NCBI GenBank assembly: GCA_029747585.1
Contig: JAPEVF010000693.1
Coordinates: 1-23,728, forward strand
Reading direction: 5' to 3'
Source of the DNA: Pleurotus djamor
Lineage: Eukaryota > Basidiomycota > Agaricomycetes > Agaricales > Pleurotaceae
Length of the DNA stretch: 23,728 bases
Shown: piece by piece, positions 10,780 through 18,732 of the stretch
How positions within the stretch are numbered: the first letter of the stretch is position 1
Layout: each line of letters opens with the position of its first letter
The notes under the pieces: model-generated
Database searches by the model: none
The model's input: the letters and a program-made list of their open reading frames with translations, nothing else
What the model was told of the DNA's origin: nothing
Translations under genes and position numbers: made by a program

Positions 10780-12972
10780 TCAAATATATCCCAACTGAGC
10801 GGCCATAGCGCCTGTAAAATTCCCTAGAATCATCAAACCAGCGATGAATATGCTTTGGGCCTTGATGCGAGAGTTCATTCGACACGAAGCGTGATCGACG
10901 ACGACAGCGAGGAGGAGAATCGAGATGTACAAGGCAGGGAATAGGGGGTACCCCGAGCTTTTGCAGTTCGAAAACTGGAACATGAAGTAATGCAGTACCC
11001 ATGCCCCGAACAAGAGGGAAAAGTTGGCATCGGGAGCTAGATGGGATGATAATTAAAACAGGGAATTATGCAAGATTATGATATCAGCTTACCATGGATT
11101 GACGAACTGGTGAGCGCGTCGAGCCAGCGAAGGGCTGGATATAATCCGAGGGAAATGACAGCTAATTGCCAAGCAAATAGTTTGGGAGGATTGTTTCCAT
11201 CGTCAATGTTTACATGGGCAGGGTTTATCCAGTAGTTGTTGCGGTAATCCACAAGGCGACGATCCGTCCAACCAGCGTTTACAGCCCATATTAGCCGCTG
11301 AATGAACCCAAGCCTTTCCAGTCCATTAACAACAGGATCTTCATCAGGGATAGTACCAGGCGAGCCTGAGGCTGTATTGAGTAACCAATGAGTACGAAAA
11401 GGAATCGACACGGACTTGTTCGCAGCGCCGTGTGCTCAACGACCCAAAGTGTGTCAAAGCTTTGGTCGGCGCCATGCTTGCACGTAACTTCTTGATGTCC
11501 AAATCCCCACTCAGGCAGCCGTGTCCCATCGGAATATAGATAACAGTTCCAGAGCCTATGGCGCAGACGAAATAATGTTTTGCGGGTCTGTAAGGAAAAG
11601 TAAGATGATTCATCTCGCAGGTCACAGAAAGGAATCTCTAAAATCCAATCGTCATTAGCGTCACCGTCAAAGCCCTGCATTCCATACGCCGTGACCTCTT
11701 GTTGGTCAGGATCGTCAACAACAGGTGCTGGGACTTGATGTGAATGGAGATACTTGTGAGAGGCAATGTGCCGGAGGCGTAAGCCTGAATTCTCCACCAG
11801 AATGGTATTTCTGTCCCATTCTCCGGCAGGTATATCACGGAATTCATAAGGCCTTGATAGCAGCCAACGGGTGCTTCCGTTATGTGCATTGTGCAAAGAC
11901 ACCCATTGTTCTACAAAGGCCAGGTTAATGGTCACGAATGGTAGATGAGACAGTAAACATTACGTTGACTCCCGTTTGGGTAGAAGTGATTACCCGAGTA
12001 GAGGAACCCGTTTGGAGTATTGAAATGTCGGATGGTAACATTCGATCCTAAGACCGCATCTAATGGATGTCCAAGATTTGATCAGGCGGTAGAAGATATA
12101 GACTATGAGATCGACTTACAAGATCGGCTTGGTTCAGCACCTCTTGGGAAATATCCAAGAGGATGGGATAGTTGATAGTGCAGTCCGGACAGGAGGAATA
12201 GGACAGCGAAAGGAGAGACGACCAAACAGAGAAATTTGACCGTGAACACGGTCACGCGCCTTGTGCACGATTTATGCTCCCCAGCGAAGAGTTGAGACGG
12301 CATGTACATCGAAACAGAGGTGATGGAGAATAAGGCTTGCCAGTCGAGGTACAAGCCGACACCCAGGCAAGTACCGCTGAGCAAAGGATTGAGCCAGTCA
12401 TTTCGCGCGCCGCCACTGCCGCCAGGATGATACAGCAAGCAGATTGAAGCGGCAATGATGAAAACGATGGGAGAGTCAAGGAGAATATGGGGCCATCGGG
12501 TGAGAGTGGTGGCTTCGAGAGCAGTCAATAACGACGCAAGGAAGGCTGACGCCTCCTGACATCCAATGGAGCGTAGCGCAACATATGTTAGCGGGGGTAT
12601 TGATCCACCTAGGAAATGATGGACGGGGCTTTCAAATGGTCCCCAAGAACTAGGAAGCGAATGAGGCAAACTCAAGGAAGATGAGATTATGAGACGTACT
12701 TCTCCGTGGGCCCTTGACTTGATATGTTTGACTTAGACTCGCTATACTTGCGATACTAAATCCAAGACTTACCCCAGAGTTCGTCTCAAGATCTGGACGG
12801 CCACGCCGAGCACAACCAGAAAAGGTAAAAGCTTCGACCGTTCGGTGGGTGTCAATTTGAATACGTCAGAGGTCTCGTCCGACCCAGTGCCATTTTCACT
12901 GCTCTTTTGTTCTTCGGGAAGAGCTGCTGCGATGTCCTGAGTGATGAGGGGGACTTTGGGATCGTTGACCAT
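10780..12972 (-). CDS. PMT1-family protein O-mannosyltransferase paralog lacking the catalytic first loop
   Basis: GT39-family membrane protein, clearly homologous to the PMT at 14417-17734, but probably unable to transfer mannose. Exons: 12972-12773, 12717-12700, 12649-12120, 12059-11964, 11910-11416, 11371-11093, 11036-10780; 624 residues with an open frame and usable splice sites. Seen: first membrane segment (about 48-62), the HILLDSP block, the RHFNT..GFL lead into the MIR domain (about 250-440), YGMQGFDGDANDDW, FRLRH, LPEWGFGHQEVTC, and C-terminal membrane segments. Between TM1 and the next conserved block there are only about 12 residues, encoded partly by an 18-nt exon. The FDEVHFG and HPP motifs and the following conserved Arg are absent. 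The C-terminal FLMGRQLFLHHY-type loop is replaced by unrelated residues. The open frame argues against simple pseudogene decay; a regulatory or partner subunit is one possibility. Confidence 0.88.
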
Positions 12973-13160
12973 GGAATGTGTTGTGAGTCAAGAAGATAAG
13001 TTGTGTCGTCAAAGCAACGTATGCCTCGTACCGTCCGCTACTCCCTATTGACCACGGGAAAACAAAGGAATACATTTCCGCCCTTTACGAGGACTCTACG
13101 AGGATGAAAAACCAATACACGATGCCAATGGACCCGGAGCACAGAGCGAAGGCAATTGAA

Positions 13161-13772
13161 GCCTACAGATGGCTCACATCTAGACGACCATCCAAATCAC
13201 CCCTTTGCTCCCGCAATTCCCCAGATCCTTTGTTTTTTCAACCGCCAGTTCCAGTTCAGTGTGCAGACCATTGTAATTAATTCGAACTCCTCCGATTCGG
13301 GATGGCTCGGTGACAACTGCGTCGGTCGCAATCTACAAACCTCCAAGAAGGAAAACCCGGGTGCCATACTCTATGAAACCTCCATCCTGATCATTGGCTC
13401 CAATCTTCCTTTGTTGGACTACTCATTCACATCCGCGTCGTGAGAAGAAAGATGTCTTCTAATCCAATCTCGCGGCCCTCACTGTTACAGGTCGATTCGA
13501 CGGAATCCAAGACTCAGTCTGACTCGCGTCGCAACCTTCATTGAGGTTGCGCCACATTCGCCATTTGGAACCCACCCTCGGTGGTACTCTTTTTTCCACC
13601 ATAAGCCCCTCCCACACGAATCTATGGACTCCTCGTTCCTTGGGAGTGTCTCGTTCGATTCGGAGCCCTTTATATGAAGAGCCGCGACCCAAACTTTGTG
13701 CTCGACTCCAATAGCGATGCCGATTGCAGTGCTACTGCTACGATGTCGTTCAATACCTTACCCACTCTCTGC
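13161..13772 (+). repeat. Copy 1 of a diverged inverted repeat (interrupted)
   Basis: Segment a (13161-13205) and segment b (13605-13772) match the minus strand of 18273-18483. By hand, the 152 nt of 13621-13772 align without gaps at about 85% identity, and the 45 nt of segment a at about 84%. In the partner the two segments adjoin; here about 400 bp separate them. In one frame both copies read AYRWL..RRP.KSP in segment a, and PSH..LWT.RS then PRP.LCARLQ and stop in segment b (stop here 13712-13714). Whether this is a gene remnant, a conserved leader or a mobile element is open. Confidence 0.7.
13530..13551. repeat. Hairpin inside the segment splitting repeat copy 1
   Basis: Perfect 8-bp inverted repeat CGCAACCT / AGGTTGCG around a 6-nt loop (TCATTG). 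It sits inside the roughly 400 bp absent from the partner repeat copy. No U-run follows, so it is not a bacterial-type terminator; function unknown. Confidence 0.6.
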
Positions 13773-14416
13773 ATCATCGCACTCAAAGATTCACTTATAT
13801 CTGACAAGCTGGGCAATTCAGGCGGCTGATACTAAGGATGGTACGGGGTTTGCGCTTTGCTAGACAGATAACGGGAACAAGGAGAGGGAGGAGGCGGTCG
13901 CGAAGACCACCCCGGCGACATTGAAAGGGCTCATCGAGTTTTTGGGCATAGATGAAGCGACGCGACCAGCCTGGTATCGTGTTTCAAAATGACACGGACG
14001 GGAGGTGGGTTTATTCGACCTTCTTTTCTGTGCACCCAACTCACGCATCAATGCATCATTGATTCGCAGGAGGATGACGACGTAACGCAATATGATGACA
14101 ATCTGTTGCTTCTTTCAACGAAGCATGTTATGCCACAATAATGATCATCTACTCATGGGTATAAGGGCAGTGTTAATACGTGAAAGGAGGATGTGCGAGA
14201 TGACCGGCACCTCGTAGTCGTTCTTGACTTGAAGCGGATAAGATGCAAGATATTTTCAATCCTTCAGCCCACGTCAATGACGGGCTGACCTTGTTTCAAC
14301 GCAACCAATATGCGAGGGAGATATTGGCAGGCTCTGGCGGGTATCGTCCAAGGTATCTAGCATAACATAACATAACAACAAAAATTAAGCTCGAAGTCCC
14401 AAACCCGAATATACAA

Positions 14417-17400
14417 CTAATTTTGTGGATATAGATCCTCAGCAGCCTTCTGCGCCTCAACCTCTGCTTCACCGAACGGGCCAGCAGGGACACCAGGTAC
14501 TGCAGGCTCGGAATGGGACTCGGGTTTGGCTGCGGCTGCGGCTGCTGGTGCTGCTGGTGGTTCCTTGGAGGTTACCTCCTCCTTCTTTGTATCCGTTTCA
14601 ACTTTCGGGGTGGACGATTCAGCTTGTTCGACTTGCAAGTTCCCCTTGGCATCAGCGCCAGCCAACGTATTGCCCTTCGCCTCCTCCATCACTGCCTCGG
14701 GACCCTTCACGGCAGGTTCCACGGGTTTGGGAGGCTCGACAGAGCTAATCTCCTTAGGTTCTTCTTGTGGTGGAGGTGGTGGAGCTTGGTGCATGTCGTC
14801 ACTCTTGATATCTGGTTGCGGCTGACCGAAAACGTCGACCCCAGGTGCAGGGGCGTTGAGCAAGATCGAAGTGTGTGCTTCAGGTGATGCAACGGGGACG
14901 TCGTTGACAACAACAGCAGCTCGCCCTTCCCCTCCAACAACAGCCTCCGGCACCGTAGATTTCTGCGGAGTCGCAGCGATAGGGCCAGCGTATTTAGAAT
15001 ACTACAAAAACGGGTCAATACCAGGCGAGGGAGATACGAGGAGAATGCACATACGTCATCGTGGAAGTCATGGCTAAAAGGAGTACTCAGTCAGACGCGT
15101 AGACTAAAGAAAAAAGGAAGCCTCACCAAGAAAAGTCCCAAGTCTTCAGCCACTTGGCCTTGTTACACTTGGCCTTCGTCCACGGGCTACCATACGCGAG
15201 GGGACTCAAGTAGGAGAAATTCCAGATGGCAATGATCACGAGCACAGCGGCAATTTGCAACCGAACCCTCGGTCTTAAAGTCGAAGTGACCAGGTCGAAC
15301 ATACTGCAGAAAGCGAGGATGGCAAAGTAAAGCGCGGGGAAGTAATGGTGAAGGAAGAGCTGACGACCCATCAAGAAGAATGGGAAGTAATGGAGTCCCC
15401 AGCCCATGACAAGGAAACCACACAGGGCATCATATTTGACAACTTTAGCTGGAAGACGTGTAAGGAACGGTGGGGAAGTCGCAAAGAATGGTCTGACTTA
15501 CTGTTCTCGAAATCCCTGTATCCGCGTTTGGCACGAAGAATCAGGAAGCCTCGAACGGCAAAGTAGGAAGCGATGGCAAGGGTACTCAACCACCACACGG
15601 TGGGGTTACCAATTAGGTAGATTTGTCGATGATCTTTGACCCAAAAGTTCTTGAAAATGTGCATCAGCATACCAGCGGACTAAACAAGTAATTGGCACCT
15701 ACGATACCGCGGCGTAGACGAGGCCATGAGTCCGGTCGCGAGTCGTACGTATGTCGGTCTGTCAGGCCAGCGTTCGTGGTCCACATGACTTGTTGCAGCT
15801 CGAAGAATTTGGAGAAGAAACTAGGTTTCTTGTAGTTGACTTTCTGCGCATCAGCAGGGACTGAACGAGTGCTCGTTAGTGATAATTTAGTCATATCCAA
15901 TTACAACTCACAATTTTGATGCTTGCTAGTCTCGATAAACCAAAGAGAGTTCGCACGAACGGCGTTCTTGTTACAGGTAACCTCCTGTTGACCGTAGCCC
16001 CATTCCGGCAGCTTGACTTTGTGGGAGAAGAGGTAGCATCCAGTCAATGCATGCCTCAATCGGAAGACGGTACGTAGCGCGCGTAGACGTTTGAACGATT
16101 CCGGATCGCGTTTGTCACCGTGGTCAATCTCGACGAACCAGTCATCGTTCGCATCGCCCATGAAGCCAGGCATTCCATACGCCGAGACTTCGTTCTGGAA
16201 ATCAACGTCCGAAACAGGCGGTCGGATTTCGTGAGAGTGCAAGTGTCGCTCTGTAGAGATATGAAGGAGTTTGACGCGATAGTTGGGCACGACGTATTCC
16301 AAGGGCGAGTTTTTCCAGTCGGCTGGAGCTTGATCATCTATCGTAGCGTTGAGAATTCGCCAGACATTGTTGCCATCACGATGAGGGTAGAGTGTGACTT
16401 GTTGCTCTATCAGGAGCGTGAGTGGAATATTCGATCTTCGGGAAAATCGAGCTCACGTTTGCTACCACCAGGATAAGTATGTACATGGGAGTGCAGGTAA
16501 CCCCCTTGGGTGTTTACATGACGGAGGGTGATTTCCGAGCCAAAGGCAACATCTGCAGTGTTGTGAGCACGTTTGGATCAGCGTCTTTGATGAGGAGCTA
16601 GCACATACCGGCAAAAGTGTCTTCCATCTTCCGTCCACCCAAGGTGTGTTGAAACTCGGCAGACATGAAACCGTCGCCATCGCCGGAATTTTCGAGGAGA
16701 AGGAAATGTATCTGGAACATCAACATATAGAATGTAATGGGGATTACAATCAAGCATATTGCCCTGGCTAGGAAGTGTCGCATCCATAACCTTGAGGAAA
16801 CTCTAAGGTCACCGAGAAGATTCCAGAGTTGGTAGACAGTGCTGAAGCCAACAGTTGCAACGGTGAAAAGTCCAACCCACTTGCAGCTAAGTACGGCACC
16901 GAGAGAAAGACCAGTCAGCGCGAGCCATGCCCACCAGGATTCGGTAAAGGGCTCATGCTTGTCTTCGTTGCAGAAACAGGACCAAAGGAAGGTTGTGAGA
17001 GCAGTGAAGAAAATGAGCGGAGAGTCGAGTAGAATATGTCGTGACTGGGTTACCAACCCGTTTTCGAAAGTTATAAAGAGCGACGCCAGGAGAGCTGTGG
17101 TTGCTCGGCAATCAAGTGCGCGAAGAGTGAGATAGGCGAGTGGAACCGTTGCAACACCAAGGCAGGCTGGAACCATACGCATTGCGACATATGGAACGTG
17201 TTCATATAGCCTAAACATTCTTAAGCATTTTCCGCCGCATGAGCATGTTCACGACTCACTTTCCAATCTCTTTAAAATCGAACTGTCCGTCAAATCCGAA
17301 CACATAAGCTGCCAGTGTTATGAGCAACTTCGCCAGTGGCGGATGTACATCAACAAAATACTGCGTCTTGATGTACTTTCCAGCGAATTTTCCAAAGTGA

Positions 17401-17734
17401 ACTTCATCAAAGCTAAACGACACAGTAAGCTCTTCGTCGACCTGGATATGGGGCTTGCTTACACGACACTATTTGGCTTTGAGAGCCTAAACAGACGAAC
17501 GCCCGCAGCGACCAACACTATCAAAAACAACAGCTTCCATTCACCGCCAGTCAAGCTAAGTCCACCTAAAGGATATATCTTGCTGCTACGCCCAGGTCCG
17601 TATCCTTGCGACGCAGCGAGCCTTCGCTCGTCGGCATCCATAAAGTCTTGCCGCGCATGGGGCAATCGAGGCGGCTGTTGCGTCAATTTGGGAGGTGGAG
17701 ATGCTGGTCGTCGCGCACGGACCGTACCCGACAT
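14417..17734 (-). CDS. pmt1: Dolichyl-phosphate-mannose--protein O-mannosyltransferase, PMT1 family
   Basis: ER multi-pass enzyme that moves mannose from dolichyl-phosphate-mannose to Ser/Thr of secretory proteins; in yeast PMT1-type subunits pair with PMT2-type ones. Exons: 17734-17463, 17412-17260, 17210-16609, 16552-16457, 16406-15912, 15860-15703, 15649-15502, 15448-15127, 15073-15055, 15001-14417; 949 residues. Seen: TM1, catalytic loop FDEVHFG (Asp93, Glu94), HPPLAK (114-119), PYVAMR (Arg153), HILLDSP, MIR domain (about 343-530) with YLHSHVHTYP, HLHSHE..PPV and GDANDDW, FRLRHALTGCYLFSH, LRRGINFW, LFLHHYFPALYF, and SPWTKAKC..WDFSC. These last motifs and the PPV/GDANDDW block point to PMT1 rather than PMT2 or PMT4. 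Residues 756-949 form an Ala/Pro/Glu/Lys-rich disordered tail with a PPPPP run, longer than the acidic tail of yeast PMT1. Confidence 0.96.
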
Positions 17735-18732
17735 CGAGAATTAGATGGCAGCCTTTGGGCAGCCTGGCCTATAATGAAAAATGGGAGAAAACGAGTTTGT
17801 GGTCGACGTGTCAGGACAAGAGCTTTCGTGATTATTGATGACGAGTTGTAAGTCACCAAGGCATTTACTGATCGTGAGAACGCAGCTGTAACCATGCGAA
17901 CTATCTTGGAAGATTACAGGAGGCACCCCTTTTATTGGAAACGAGTTGCATCGACTGCCGCGATTCTGTTACACGCCCATGAGTCGCGCTTCCTTCATCA
18001 CCAAAGTTTCTCGATTCTACTACGTATAGCTGACCTCGCACAGAGGTCAAATATGTATATGTCGGGATAACTTCGGTAGTTTCATGCTGTCGCAAGTCGG
18101 CGCAGCATCGAGGGCAAAACCACCAACCGATCATATGTACATATTACCAAGGTAGGCACACGCAAGAGAAGATATATATATATGGTCAATGGATGCGAGA
18201 ATGCGGGAACAAGTTGTAATATAAGGGTGCGGATGTGTAGGTACAGCCTCCATTTCCAACAAATACCATACCCCAGAGAGTGGGCAGGGTGTGAAACGAC
18301 ATCGCAGCGGTAGCACTGCAATAGGCTTCGCTATTGGAGTCGAGCACAAAGTCTTGGTCGCGGCTTGCCATATAAAGTGCTCCGAAGCGAAAGAGACAAT
18401 CCCGTGGAACGAAGAGTCCATAGGCTCATGTGGGAGGGGGGCGATTTGGGTGGCCGTCTAGGCCTGAGCCACCTGTAGGCATCGTGGACACAGTTCTTTG
18501 TGATTTCTGGGGGTGGAACGTTGAACGTTGACGTTGCTTGACGTTCCAACTTGTACGCGAGGCCTTGAAACGGCCAGGTCGGTATCGGCGAGCGTTCGTT
18601 GCTTGTTCGTTGCACTCGGGACTCGTAACTGAAGATTGCATGCCCTTAGAACTACACTTTGACAAGAATGTGATGTTAATGAGTATTAGTGATAGATGTC
18701 CATAAATTAGCCTAAGGATTCTAAGCAACGAC
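17735..18732. other. Spacer upstream of pmt1, carrying repeat copy 2 and the laccase 3' flank
   Basis: About 1 kb. It contains the pmt1 promoter side, an (AT)n run near 18173-18182, repeat copy 2 (18273-18483), and the region past the laccase stop at 18733. Several 60-106-codon minus-strand frames overlap here; only the 18331-18615 frame is shared with the partner repeat copy. Confidence 0.5.
18273..18483 (-). repeat. Copy 2 of a diverged inverted repeat (uninterrupted)
   Basis: On the minus strand this matches the plus strand of 13161-13205 plus 13605-13772, with no interruption. A 94-codon open frame at 18331-18615 (minus) runs through it and ends at the same relative TAG as in copy 1 (here 18331-18333). 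Similarity continues weakly past the core: both copies have CTTATAT followed by an A/C-rich stretch after one indel. I do not recognise the encoded peptide. Third-position differences dominate in the AYRWL segment but not in the rest, so coding status is unsettled. Confidence 0.7.

Larger units (their letters stand above)
12973..14416. other. Spacer between the tandem PMT genes, carrying one copy of an inverted repeat
   Basis: About 1.4 kb with no supported complete gene. It holds the promoter of the short PMT paralog, repeat copy 1 (13161-13205 and 13605-13772), about 400 bp that splits this copy, a hairpin at 13530-13551, and the 3' flank of the full PMT1 gene. A short CATAA triplication lies near 14360-14374. 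Confidence 0.55.

Noticed and set aside
13700..13790. CaaX-like CIIA in repeat copy 1, suggesting a mating pheromone precursor
   Set aside because: The motif is not followed by a stop codon, and the partner copy has no cysteine there.
14513..14887. Gly/Trp/Cys-rich plus-strand frame of 124 codons
   Set aside because: It is the antisense shadow of the low-complexity tail exon of pmt1.
10780..17734. Assignment of the PMT pair to PMT4 or PMT2
   Set aside because: The PPV...GDANDDW MIR block, LPEWG.G.QEVTC and the C-terminal SPWT..C motifs fit PMT1 better.
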